From: Methylophilus methylotrophus DSM 46235 = ATCC 53528
GTDB lineage: Bacteria > Pseudomonadota > Gammaproteobacteria > Burkholderiales > Methylophilaceae
DNA length: 64,000 bases
Assembly (NCBI RefSeq): GCF_000378225.1
Contig: NZ_KB905141.1
Span: forward strand, 945,326-1,009,325
Direction of reading: 5' to 3'
Positions 45,754 to 54,687 of this stretch are shown here, piece by piece. The notes beneath the pieces were generated by a model that saw nothing but the letters and a program-made list of their open reading frames with translations, was not told where the DNA came from and made no database searches. Position 1 is the stretch's first letter. Every line of letters starts with the position of its first letter. The position numbers were made by a program, and so were the translations under genes.

Positions 45754-46992
45754 TTATTGATAGCCTTTTGGAAATGGATCAGGTTTGATGTAGTCAGAGG
45801 TGTAAACCACTTTAGCTTGACCATCTTTACCCCATTGACCAATACGCAGCTTGGTGGTCAGGTGGTGGTTAGCTTCTACAGTCACAGGACCTTCTGGTGC
45901 ATCCTTGAAGGTGTAACCTGGCAATGCCGCTTGTACTTTATCTACGTCGAAGCTACCTGCACGTTCAACTGCAGCTTTGTACAACCAGGGGCCCAGGTAA
46001 GCCGCTTGGGTCACGTCGCCAATCACAGCATCTTTACCCCAGCGTTTTTTGAAAGCCTCTACAAATTTCTTGTTCTCAGGATTGTCCTGGGATTGGAAAT
46101 ATTTCATGGCTGAGTAGAAACCTGCCAGGTTTTCACCACCGATACCCAATACTTCATCTTCAGTCACGGAGATGGTCAACATGGTTTGTTTGCTGGAGTT
46201 GAGGCCAGCCGCGTTCAATTGTTTGAACCATGCCACGTTACTGCCGCCTACCACCGCTGCGTAGATCACGTCAGGTTTTTTCAGTTTGATTTTGTTGATC
46301 ACGGAACCGAACTGAGTGTCGCCCAAAGCGATGTACTCTTCACCCACCACAGTGCCATGCAAGTGTTGCTCGATGTGTTTACGGGCAATCTTCATGGAAG
46401 TACGTGGCCAGATGTAGTCAGAACCAATCAGGTAGAAAGTTTTCGCTTTTTTCTCTTTAGCGATCCAGTCCAGACCTGCCAGAATTTGCTGTGTCGCTTC
46501 CTGACCTGTATAAAACACGTTTTTAGATTGTTCCAGGCCTTCATAGAAGGTTGGGTAGAACAGCAAGCCATTGTCTTTTTCAAACACTGGCAAAGCCGCT
46601 TTACGTGAAGCAGAAGTCCAGCAACCCATCACTGCAGCCACTTTGTCTTTCTCAAGCAATTTCTTCGCTTTTTCTGCGAAAGTCGGCCAGTCAGACGCAC
46701 CGTCTTCCTGGATGATTTCGATCTTGCGGCCCAAAATGCCGCCCATGGCATTGATCTGCTCAATCGCCAGTTTTTCAGCCTGGATGGAACCAGTTTCACT
46801 GATCGCCATGGTGCCAGTGGCTGAGTGCAGAATACCTACTTTTACTGTGGAATCAGTCACTGCCAAGCCAGTCGTATTCACTTTTGCTGTCGGATAATCC
46901 GCTGCAAAAGCATGACCGCTGATAAGGCCTGCGGCCATCATGGCACCGACCAGTGCGCCTTTCATAAAACCGCGTCTGTTTGAGGTACTCAT
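45754..46992 (-). CDS. urtA: Urea/short-chain amide-binding protein UrtA (FmdD-like)
   Basis: This periplasmic substrate-binding protein of an ABC transporter has 412 residues. The N-terminus has a twin-arginine-type signal (SNRRGFMKGALVGAMMAAG, cleavage after GHAFA near 30). The mature part is a Peripla_BP_5/6 domain with VKVGILHSATGTMAISE and the UrtA-like EDGASDWPTFAEKA. In Methylophilus methylotrophus the equivalent FmdD binds urea and short amides. A ribosome-binding site GGAGAAG lies 6-7 nt upstream. Confidence 0.95.
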   Translation of the reverse strand: MSTSNRRGFMKGALVGAMMAAGLISGHAFAADYPTAKVNTTGLAVTDSTVKVGILHSATGTMAISETGSIQAEKLAIEQINAMGGILGRKIEIIQEDGASDWPTFAEKAKKLLEKDKVAAVMGCWTSASRKAALPVFEKDNGLLFYPTFYEGLEQSKNVFYTGQEATQQILAGLDWIAKEKKAKTFYLIGSDYIWPRTSMKIARKHIEQHLHGTVVGEEYIALGDTQFGSVINKIKLKKPDVIYAAVVGGSNVAWFKQLNAAGLNSSKQTMLTISVTEDEVLGIGGENLAGFYSAMKYFQSQDNPENKKFVEAFKKRWGKDAVIGDVTQAAYLGPWLYKAAVERAGSFDVDKVQAALPGYTFKDAPEGPVTVEANHHLTTKLRIGQWGKDGQAKVVYTSDYIKPDPFPKGYQ

Positions 46993-47053
46993 TACTTCTT
47001 CTCCTTTATGGATAAATCAATAAAATCAATAATTAAGGGATTGATGTCGCTGA

Positions 47054-47392
47054 TTAATGCCCGACCATCCACGGCCTGGCCGTTTTCTTGGTCTGCATTT
47101 GCAAGCCTGGTTTCCCTGTATCCTGGTTCACCGGCGGCTTGGTTTTACAAGTATGTGATCCGGTACAGCCACAGCTGGAACGTCTGGCTGTACGCGGCTC
47201 GTTCGCAGATTTCTCGTTACGTTCATGCGCGGACCGTTGCAGTTTGTCCATGATGGCCAGCTTGGGCACCGACAGGATGCGTGGGCTCACGGCACCACAG
47301 CAGTCACATTCGGCAGGCAAGCTGGACTCACTCATTTTGCGTAGCGCAGTAAACACGCCACAACTGTCACACTCATATTCATACAAAGGCAT
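47054..47392 (-). CDS. fmdB: FmdB-family zinc ribbon protein
   Basis: This 112-residue protein has an N-terminal zinc-ribbon (MPLYEYECDSCG ... LPAECDCCG, two CxxC pairs) typical of the FmdB family. A basic linker and a CGCTGSHTC stretch with further cysteines follow. FmdB of Methylophilus methylotrophus was proposed to be a regulator of formamidase expression. Its ATG lies 12 nt after the formamidase stop. Confidence 0.93.
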   Translation of the reverse strand: MPLYEYECDSCGVFTALRKMSESSLPAECDCCGAVSPRILSVPKLAIMDKLQRSAHERNEKSANEPRTARRSSCGCTGSHTCKTKPPVNQDTGKPGLQMQTKKTARPWMVGH

Positions 47393-47404
47393 CTGCGCAA
47401 CTCC

Positions 47405-48628
47405 TTATGAGGTAAATGAAACATCTACACCCGGCGGCACCATGATCTTCGGACCATCTGCATTCGGACGGATATCAAACTCAAAAATCTCGGTCGGAAT
47501 CCACAAGGTGGCGCAAGCGTTAGGGATATCGACGATACCGCTGATATGCCCTTCTACCGGTGCAGTCCCGAGAATCGAGACAGCCTGCTCGCCGCTGTAA
47601 CCAAATTTCTTCAGGTACTCGATGGCGTTCAAGCAAGCCTGGCGGTAAGCAATATGCACATCCAGGTAATGTTGCTTGCCTGCTTCGTCTACCGAAATCC
47701 CTTCAAAAATCATGTAATCACGGTAGGTCGGAGTGATTGGACTGGGTTGGAATACTGGGTTTTTAATCCCGTATTTCTTCACGCCATCCTTGATCAGGCC
47801 CACTTTGATATCCAGGTAACCGGCCATTTCAATCGCGCCACAGAATGTGATTTCACCGTCGCCTTGTGAGAAGTGCAGGTCACCCATGGAGAGACCGCCA
47901 TCTTTGACGTAGACCGGGAAGTACACACGTGAGCCTTTGGTCAGGTTTTTGATATCGCAGTTACCACCGTGATCGCGTGGTGGCACGGTACGCGCCCCCT
48001 CTGCGGCTGCTTTTTTGGCAGCATCCCCGCTCAAGCGGCCCATGACGGCAGATTGTGAAGTCGGTGGGCAAGCCAGTGGCGGTACGCGGTCAGGATCCGT
48101 CGCAATCAAGTCACCTTCACGCTTGTTCCAGGTATCGAGCAGCTCTTTGGATGGCAGACAGCCAATCAGGCCTGGGTGCATGATGCCGGCATAACGCACC
48201 TTAGGCACATGACGGGAGGTGGTGTACACGCCATGGAAATCCCAGATGGTTTTGCTAGCTTCAGGGAAATGGTCGGTCAGGAAGCCGCCCCCATTTTCCT
48301 TGGCAAACAAGCCATTGAACCCCCATTGTGAGTCATCAAATGTGCCCACATCCAGAATGTCCACGACCATCAAGTCACCCGGCTCGGCACCTTCCACGCC
48401 AATAGGGCCACTCAGGTAGTGCACCTGGGTCAGGTCTACGTCACGCACGTCATTGGCGCTATCGTTGTTACCGATCTGACCACCTGTCCAGTCCATGCAC
48501 TCGACACGGAACTCGTCCCCTGGCTTCACCATGGCAATCATGGGCAGGTCGGGGTGCCAGCGGTTATGAATCTGGCCGTCCTGCTCCCATGGTTTTTTAT
48601 CCAAATCCAACTTCACTATTGTTTTCAT
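47405..48628 (-). CDS. fmdA: Formamidase FmdA
   Basis: This enzyme hydrolyses formamide (and more slowly other short amides) to ammonia and formate. From the ATG at 48628 it has 407 residues, the length known for the Methylophilus methylotrophus formamidase. The protein begins MKTIVKLDLDKKPWEQDG, contains DWTGGQIGNNDSA, the acidic H-rich HFSQGDGEITFCGAIE region, and PPRDHGGNCDIKNL. The start is set by GGAG 9 nt upstream; an in-frame ATG at 48637 overlaps that site. It follows the porin gene by 41 nt. Confidence 0.96.
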   Translation of the reverse strand: MKTIVKLDLDKKPWEQDGQIHNRWHPDLPMIAMVKPGDEFRVECMDWTGGQIGNNDSANDVRDVDLTQVHYLSGPIGVEGAEPGDLMVVDILDVGTFDDSQWGFNGLFAKENGGGFLTDHFPEASKTIWDFHGVYTTSRHVPKVRYAGIMHPGLIGCLPSKELLDTWNKREGDLIATDPDRVPPLACPPTSQSAVMGRLSGDAAKKAAAEGARTVPPRDHGGNCDIKNLTKGSRVYFPVYVKDGGLSMGDLHFSQGDGEITFCGAIEMAGYLDIKVGLIKDGVKKYGIKNPVFQPSPITPTYRDYMIFEGISVDEAGKQHYLDVHIAYRQACLNAIEYLKKFGYSGEQAVSILGTAPVEGHISGIVDIPNACATLWIPTEIFEFDIRPNADGPKIMVPPGVDVSFTS

Positions 48629-48669
48629 TACGCTCATCTCCTTTGTGGGAAAGGGTTATAAGGTGTTGA

Positions 48670-49842
48670 TTAAAATTGCATCTGCAAGGCAAGTCTGAAA
48701 AAGTTATCACTTGAGGCAGCAGGCGTATCTGTTTTGCCGTAAGTGGCGGTGATCACAGAGTTGTATGGGGCGATCACGTAGTTGGCACCTATTTCGAAAC
48801 GCTTGGTATCAGCACTGGTACGAGTGTTGACGCTGGCAGCTGTGGTCAGGCCGTCGGCGTCAAACTTCTGGTAGCGGACGATAGGCATGATCTTGCCCCA
48901 GCCCACGGGATCATTGAACAGATAACCTAAACCAGCGGAGTAAGCTTTACCTTGTTCTCCGAGGAAGACATCATCAGTGTCGTAGTAGTAGTACGCCGCT
49001 TCAGCAGAGAACGTACCTGGACCCACGTCTTTTTTCTCCAAAAGGAAATCCACACTGTATGATTTGTAGTCACCTACAACGCCAGGAATAGTACTTACCA
49101 CACCATCTTTCTTCATGCGCCCGGCAATACCGATGGCCAGAATATCTTTGGCGCCGAAATAATTACCAGTACCGTAGTAGCCTGGCTCTGCATCCCAGAA
49201 ATCAATTTGTACGCGACCGGCATACATCAATTTGTCTTTAGTACCGTTAGCTTCAGATTGCGCACCTACGCCGCTGAAGCGGAAAATATTGTCGCCTTCG
49301 AACGCGCCAAAAGAAACCGCCACGTGGTCCTCCATAAAACTGGTCACTACTGCCACACCATCGTCACGACCAATCACGCCGCCGTTCCAGCCGTAGCGGG
49401 AAGCGATGTTTGCCCAATAACCACCACCCATGGAGTAGTAAGGGCCTGCCATATTGGCGCGGTCACTTGGAGAGAGGAAACGACCTGCCCAGATTGCCAC
49501 TTCAGGGGTCAGCTGAAACTGCACATTGGCATCGATCACTTCAAAGTTACTGTTGGCAGAACCGCCGCCAGATTTTTCCGTGTTCAACATCCCCTTGATG
49601 TATTTGTTAAATGAGCCTGACAAATACAAACGTGCACTGTCGAGTGTAAAATCGTTTGAGCGGTCACTGCCATTGGCAGCAGCATCTTCAACAGAGTTAT
49701 AACTCGTGATAAAACCGAAGCCGGCACTGATATACTTATCTTCGCCAAAGCTGATCGTGGCCCCCGCATTTGCCAATTGGGCACCCAAGCCACAAGCCAT
49801 TGCTACTGCAGTATGCAAGGCACATTTTTTCAAGTTCATCAT
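48670..49842 (-). CDS. fmdC: Outer-membrane porin (FmdC-like)
   Basis: This is an outer-membrane beta-barrel protein of 390 residues with a signal peptide (1-26, ending QLANA), alternating hydrophobic/aromatic strands and a terminal phenylalanine (RLALQMQF), the signal for outer-membrane insertion. Its place upstream of formamidase matches fmdC, proposed in Methylophilus methylotrophus as a porin for amides and urea. The first of two adjacent ATGs has GGGAG 6 nt upstream. It is the first gene of the amide operon. Confidence 0.9.
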   Translation of the reverse strand: MMNLKKCALHTAVAMACGLGAQLANAGATISFGEDKYISAGFGFITSYNSVEDAAANGSDRSNDFTLDSARLYLSGSFNKYIKGMLNTEKSGGGSANSNFEVIDANVQFQLTPEVAIWAGRFLSPSDRANMAGPYYSMGGGYWANIASRYGWNGGVIGRDDGVAVVTSFMEDHVAVSFGAFEGDNIFRFSGVGAQSEANGTKDKLMYAGRVQIDFWDAEPGYYGTGNYFGAKDILAIGIAGRMKKDGVVSTIPGVVGDYKSYSVDFLLEKKDVGPGTFSAEAAYYYYDTDDVFLGEQGKAYSAGLGYLFNDPVGWGKIMPIVRYQKFDADGLTTAASVNTRTSADTKRFEIGANYVIAPYNSVITATYGKTDTPAASSDNFFRLALQMQF

Positions 49843-49899
49843 CTAAAACTCCCTTTCTCGTTAAATTCAAACAATCACAGTTGATCAAAACTTGCGCTC

Positions 49900-49945
49900 A
49901 GCTTAACGAGAGGGGTGTGTAGGACAAATACGTCAATTTGCGTAG
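49900..49945 (-). promoter_or_regulatory. Activator box and -10 element of the porin-formamidase operon
   Basis: The minus-strand sequence CTACGCAAATTGACGTAT (49945-49928) is the same 6+6+6 inverted repeat seen before the permease-kinase gene, with one base changed in each half-site. TAAGCT (49905-49900) follows after 22 nt as a weak -10 hexamer, and the porin ATG 57 nt later. The spacing is identical to that at the other two sites. There is no sigma-54 promoter here. Confidence 0.68.
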
Positions 49946-50004
49946 TGGCGATGTCAGTCAAAGCCCGCTAGACTGCGCATAACAAATCATGAACAGGACT
50001 CGCA

Positions 50005-50613
50005 ATGCGTCTTTTAACTTACGTAGGTTTAATCGCTTTATTAACTGGTTGTGGAGAGCTTTCTTACAAGCAAGGCGGTAGCCAGCAAGAGATAGACCGC
50101 GCGCACCAAGCTTGCCGCGGCAGTGGGGACCAGCTTTCAGCTTGCCTTGCTGAGCATGGCTGGAAAAAACCAAAGGTAGATGCGTTTGACCCCTTGTTTG
50201 CGACCATAGAAGCTACTGATAATCGCGAAGCGACGCAGACTAAACCTAGCCCTTTTATTGAATTATCAAAAGACTCAACCGCAAAAGGAGAGTCAGCGGC
50301 CGTTGCAAAAAAACCACAAGCTACTGCCGCTGCGACTGCGCCAACGTCAGTACAAGCAATCCCGGCAAAAGAGCCTGCGACAGTGGCAGCGCCACATAGC
50401 ACGATTAATGACGGCCCCGATGTGGAGTATTCAATTAATTCGTGGTGGAAAATGGGGGCGTTTCCTGACCAGTTAAAACGGGATCAGGTCACCTGCGAGA
50501 AGAAACTGGGGCAGGCATATTTGCCAGATTACAAGACACAAACCTATAAACGCACCTTCGTGGCCTGTATGCATGAATCAGGTTGGATGGCGATCAGGAA
50601 TATCAATAAGTAA
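50005..50613 (+). CDS. Hypothetical lipoprotein, 202 aa
   Basis: This is a predicted lipoprotein: MRLLTYVGLIALLTGC has a lipobox LTGC with Cys16 as the modified residue. The middle (about 85-135) is Ala/Pro/Lys-rich and probably disordered. The N- and C-terminal parts carry paired cysteines in similar settings (CRGSGDQLSACLAEHGWK and CEKK...FVACMHESGW), suggesting two related disulfide-bonded modules. The function is unknown. It diverges from the porin gene. Confidence 0.8.
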   Translation: MRLLTYVGLIALLTGCGELSYKQGGSQQEIDRAHQACRGSGDQLSACLAEHGWKKPKVDAFDPLFATIEATDNREATQTKPSPFIELSKDSTAKGESAAVAKKPQATAAATAPTSVQAIPAKEPATVAAPHSTINDGPDVEYSINSWWKMGAFPDQLKRDQVTCEKKLGQAYLPDYKTQTYKRTFVACMHESGWMAIRNINK

Positions 50614-50634
50614 AGCAAGTGGGCACACTTTTCA

Positions 50635-52683
50635 TTACTGGATGAGAGTGGGTGGGGAGGCGGTTTTGGCCAGGCAGCGCAATACCTCGCCCACACTCCA
50701 GGCTTGCGCAATGCAGCCGCCAGGTGTGTAAGGGGACTCAGCATCAAACACTTCACTGATGGTGCCTATGCCGGCTTCATTCAGGTGCTGGTCAAACCCC
50801 ATGAGTAATTGCTGCGCTTGTGGCCCGGCATCAGGTTGTACTTTGAGCCAGGAGTCAATGTAAATGCCGATGAGCCAGCCCCAGACGGTACCTTGATGGT
50901 AAGCGGCATCCCTGGCCATAAGGTCGCCCACATAAGCTAATTTATAGTCTGGATGGTCCTTGGACAAGGAACGCAAACCATAAGGCGTCAGCAATTCTCT
51001 TTTCGCGGTTTCAAACACCGGCTGCCATTTATCTTTGTGCAGCACTTCGTGATCTAGCGAGATCGCTAACAGTTGGTTGGGGCGGCAAGCCGTATCGTCT
51101 CCAGTTTCGCCATCTACCACATCGTATAAATAACCGCCTTTGGCATACCAGAACCGTGTATTGAATGAGTCATAGGCCTGCTCGGCGATTTCCTGCAGCC
51201 AAGTGGTGGAATGTTCGCCATCTTCCTGGCGGATCCATGTGGCCAGCAGGCGCACCGCGTTATACCACAATGCATTGAGCTCAACCGCCTTGCCACGACG
51301 CGGCGTCACCACCCATCCATTGACCTTGGCGTCCATCCAGGTCAATTGATATCCTTCGGCACCCTGCTTTAATAATCCATCGGCAGGATCAATGCCAATA
51401 TTAAATTGCGTGCCGCGTAAATGGTGTTCCACGATATCAATCAATTTCGGCAAGATGGCACGCAAAGTGTCTCTATCTTGCGTGGCGGAAACATAGCGAT
51501 GCAAGGCATGAAAAAACCACAACGTGGCATCAGCCGTATGATACACGCCGGTTTTATCGTGTTCGGGAAACATATTGGGGATAAGGCCATCACGCACATG
51601 ATTGGCAAACGTGCGCAAAATATACCCTGCCTCTTGCTGGCGGCCTGTGGCCAGGGTCAAGCCCTCCAGGCTGATCATTGTGTCGCGTCCCCAATCGGTA
51701 AACCAGTGATAGCCGGCGATAATGGTCCTGGCGTCACTGCCGGAGGCTTTCGCGCTCACAGACTCATCTGGCCTGCCAGCAGGCGTGATAATAAACTGGT
51801 CTGCGGCCAAGACTAGTTCCGCCCCCATGCCGTTTTGCAACACTGGCGAAGCAGATTGCAATAACACCTGTCTGCGCCGGATTTCCACCTCCTTGGCTTC
51901 TTGCGGCAGTTTTGAACGAATCACTTCCAGTGACTCAGTAGAAGCGATTAGGGTAGATGGCTTGCCCTTGACCATGGTCAACGCAAACGCGCCTGGACTC
52001 CAGTGATGACCAGTATGCGGATAGCCACGCGCCTCTTCAACACGGAAATGAATATCCGAATGCTTGCGCCTGTCCATGATAAAAATGGCATGCTCGCCAC
52101 AAATACAGAGCCGGAGCGGAGGATAAGGGTCGCCACCATGAATTTCAAACAGGTCGTCTTTGACGACCAGCGTGTAATCCTTGGCAAACTCACGCTCTAC
52201 CGTGGCCTCCTGAGGACGGAAGTGGATGGAAGGCCGCAATTCGAGTTGCAGTAAATCACCTTCAATCAGTTCATATGTAATGTGGGCAGTATTCTGGCCG
52301 TATGGCATTAGTACCCGTTTCTCGAGAATCACGCCATCAATATCGTAGCGCCAGATGGGCAAGCCCATTTCAAGGCGGAACTCCTTTAAATATTGAGAGC
52401 CGGGCATATGTAGCCGACGGCCGCTATATTCTTCTGCGGTGAGGTCTATGCGCATGCCATCCGAACGGATCACCTGCTCGGAAAGATGATTAAGCATGAC
52501 AATGCGGCCAAGCGGTGCGGGTAAAGATGCAGTCAAAAACCCATGGTAGCGCCGGGTGACGGCCCCAGAAATAGTTCCTGAAGCGTACCCACCCAAGCCA
52601 TTGGTCACCAGCCACTCCTGGCTCAGCAATGCGTAAGGATCATCCTGGATTTGCAACACTCGGTTTATTTGTAAAGACGACAT
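50635..52683 (-). CDS. Amylo-alpha-1,6-glucosidase (glycogen debranching enzyme type)
   Basis: This 682-residue glycosidase consists of an N-terminal GDE_N-type beta domain (LVTNGLGGYASGTISG, RRYHGFLTASLP) and a C-terminal (alpha/alpha) barrel. The conserved WFTDWGRDTMISLEGL is near 331, HTADATLWFFHAL near 385, and RDAAYHQGTVWGWLIG near 600. It trims alpha-1,6 branches of glycogen-like polymers. The start is ATG 52683 with GGAGGG 6 nt upstream, 2 nt after the trehalohydrolase stop; a TTG six bases up is an unlikely start. Confidence 0.9.
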   Translation of the reverse strand: MSSLQINRVLQIQDDPYALLSQEWLVTNGLGGYASGTISGAVTRRYHGFLTASLPAPLGRIVMLNHLSEQVIRSDGMRIDLTAEEYSGRRLHMPGSQYLKEFRLEMGLPIWRYDIDGVILEKRVLMPYGQNTAHITYELIEGDLLQLELRPSIHFRPQEATVEREFAKDYTLVVKDDLFEIHGGDPYPPLRLCICGEHAIFIMDRRKHSDIHFRVEEARGYPHTGHHWSPGAFALTMVKGKPSTLIASTESLEVIRSKLPQEAKEVEIRRRQVLLQSASPVLQNGMGAELVLAADQFIITPAGRPDESVSAKASGSDARTIIAGYHWFTDWGRDTMISLEGLTLATGRQQEAGYILRTFANHVRDGLIPNMFPEHDKTGVYHTADATLWFFHALHRYVSATQDRDTLRAILPKLIDIVEHHLRGTQFNIGIDPADGLLKQGAEGYQLTWMDAKVNGWVVTPRRGKAVELNALWYNAVRLLATWIRQEDGEHSTTWLQEIAEQAYDSFNTRFWYAKGGYLYDVVDGETGDDTACRPNQLLAISLDHEVLHKDKWQPVFETAKRELLTPYGLRSLSKDHPDYKLAYVGDLMARDAAYHQGTVWGWLIGIYIDSWLKVQPDAGPQAQQLLMGFDQHLNEAGIGTISEVFDAESPYTPGGCIAQAWSVGEVLRCLAKTASPPTLIQ

Positions 52684-52685
52684 GC

Positions 52686-54557
52686 TCAACCCTCCATAGC
52701 ACTCGTGACAGCGATAAACACCTGCGCCGAGTGCCCCGAAATCACAAAAGACTGGCTCAAATCAATGCCATGAATCCCCTCCCCGCCATATTTGGGATGC
52801 TCGCTAGACCAAATAAGTTGCCACTGACAGCCAGCCGGGGGAGCCAGCAAAGGTTCAGCGAGTGACTCGCACCATAGATCAACGCCAAGATTAATGATGA
52901 ACAAGCGGTCCATCTCGGCACTCGTGGCAAAAAAGCGCAGCAAAAAAGCACACTCGGAAATGATTGCGCCATCCACATTGTATGGATCAGAAAACACCGG
53001 ATCTTCACGGCGCAATGCCAGCAATTCGTGATGCAACTGGTAAATGGCCGCATGGTGTTCGCGCTCCGAGAAATCGAGTTTACAGCGCTCAAAGGTTTTG
53101 CGCGTTTCTGGCCTGTGAATATAGGCAAGACTGAGCGGGCTTTGCAAACTTGGAAACTGCGAGAGGAACTCTGTCCGACCGATCTCCACACTGGCAGCCA
53201 ATGTTGGTTCATGATCAGCAAAAAATAAAAAAGGGGCAGAAGCTCCAAATTCCTGTCCTTGAAACAGTAACGGTGTTTGTGGTGCTAACAACAACAGCGC
53301 CGTCATGGCACGCATGTCGCCCGGATGGACATGCTGGTGAAGACGTTTGCCAAAGCCTGAATTAGCCACTTGGTCATGATTCTGCAAAAAGCTGATAAAA
53401 CAGCTGGCGGCTTTCCCTAACACCGGGGTGCCACGCACTTTCTCCTGCCAGGCGTAATATTGCCCCTGATACAGGTAACCCCATTTGGTTAAAGAAATGA
53501 GTTCCTGGACAGTCCCCTTGTAATCGTGAAAATAAGCTTCACGCTTGCCACGTATGGCCACGTTCGTCGAGTGGTGAAAGTCATCATTCCACACGGCATC
53601 CAGGCCATAACCTCCTTGGTCAACAGGCGCTGTCGCATAGGCTTGTTGTGATTCATTTTCACCTATAAAGTAAAGGGTCCTGTGTGCCGCCACTTTTCTG
53701 GCAGCGCTGATCATCTCGGCAATAATATGCATGGGGGAATCGTCGTAGATAAAATGTGTCGCATCAAAACGCAAACCATCCAGGTGGAACGTTTCAATCC
53801 AATTACAGACATTGGCAATGAAATACTCCCTCACTGCAACAGATTCTGGTCCATCAAAATTGATCGCCGCCCCCCAGTCACTGCTATAGCGCTCCGAGTA
53901 ATAGTGATCACTGAATACACTGAAATAAGCCCCACTTGGGCCAACATGGTTGTAAATCACATCCAGGATTACAGCGATGCCCTGGGCATGTGCTTCATTG
54001 ACAAAAGCACGGAAATCATCCGGTGTGCCATAGCCATGATATGGCGCAAAAAAGCCCACCACGTCATAACCCCAGCCAAATGCACCATCAAACTCTGCCA
54101 CGGGCATCAGTTCTATTGTAGTGACGCCTAATCTCGCCAATTCTTTTAACTCACAAGCTGCCGCCTCATAAGTGCCTGCCTGGGTAAAAGTGCCGATATG
54201 CATTTCATACAACACGTGACGCCCTGAAGGAATGCCAGACCAAGCACTGTCTGTCCATGCAAACAAATCAGGCTTCACAATACAGGAAGCGGCATGGGGC
54301 CCTTCGGGCTGGTAATGCGACGCGGGATCTGGATACAACCGTGTATCGTCGTTGATTTGGAACTGGTACCGGTCACCCGCCTGCGCAGCTGGATGGAATA
54401 GCGACCAGTATCCGTTTGCTTCAGGTTGTAGCGGAATGGCTGAACCCGAATGATGGTTAAGTATGAGTGAAAGTTGTCGGGCATTAGGCGCCCAGATGCG
54501 AAAGTGGGCCCCACCTTCTGGTTGACATTCTGCACCAATGGGGAACCGTCTAGTCAT
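52686..54557 (-). CDS. treZ: Malto-oligosyltrehalose trehalohydrolase
   Basis: This GH13 enzyme releases trehalose from malto-oligosyltrehalose. The 623 residues have an N-terminal E-set domain (about 1-100) and the GH13 barrel. The nucleophile Asp is in GLRFDATHF (about 262), the acid/base Glu in FIGENESQ (about 297) and the third acid in LQNHDQVANSG (about 393). The length and FGWGYDVVGFFAPYHGYGTPDD also fit TreZ. The usual partner TreY is not in the window; it pairs instead with the debranching enzyme gene 2 nt downstream. Confidence 0.92.
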   Translation of the reverse strand: MTRRFPIGAECQPEGGAHFRIWAPNARQLSLILNHHSGSAIPLQPEANGYWSLFHPAAQAGDRYQFQINDDTRLYPDPASHYQPEGPHAASCIVKPDLFAWTDSAWSGIPSGRHVLYEMHIGTFTQAGTYEAAACELKELARLGVTTIELMPVAEFDGAFGWGYDVVGFFAPYHGYGTPDDFRAFVNEAHAQGIAVILDVIYNHVGPSGAYFSVFSDHYYSERYSSDWGAAINFDGPESVAVREYFIANVCNWIETFHLDGLRFDATHFIYDDSPMHIIAEMISAARKVAAHRTLYFIGENESQQAYATAPVDQGGYGLDAVWNDDFHHSTNVAIRGKREAYFHDYKGTVQELISLTKWGYLYQGQYYAWQEKVRGTPVLGKAASCFISFLQNHDQVANSGFGKRLHQHVHPGDMRAMTALLLLAPQTPLLFQGQEFGASAPFLFFADHEPTLAASVEIGRTEFLSQFPSLQSPLSLAYIHRPETRKTFERCKLDFSEREHHAAIYQLHHELLALRREDPVFSDPYNVDGAIISECAFLLRFFATSAEMDRLFIINLGVDLWCESLAEPLLAPPAGCQWQLIWSSEHPKYGGEGIHGIDLSQSFVISGHSAQVFIAVTSAMEG

Positions 54558-54651
54558 GAAAAATCACCGTGTTCTGCGATACAACGCATTTTGATGCTCA
54601 CAAACATCTGTGGCGATCAATAAATAAAATGCCATGAGGCACAAAAAATAA

Positions 54652-54675
54652 CCCGGCGAAGGTTACTTCGCCGGG
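54652..54675 (-). terminator. Rho-independent terminator of the 54-aa repeat gene
   Basis: This is a perfect 10-bp GC-rich stem (CCCGGCGAAG/CTTCGCCGGG) with a 4-nt loop, followed in the minus direction by TTATTTTTTG. It ends transcription from the small gene before treZ. Confidence 0.9.
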
Positions 54676-54687
54676 CATCGTCATCAA

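Noticed and set aside
49843-50004. Sigma-54 promoter for the amide operon
   Set aside because: No GG-N10-GC pair of the TGGCAC-N5-TTGCT type was found. The activator box with a sigma-70-type -10 explains the region better.
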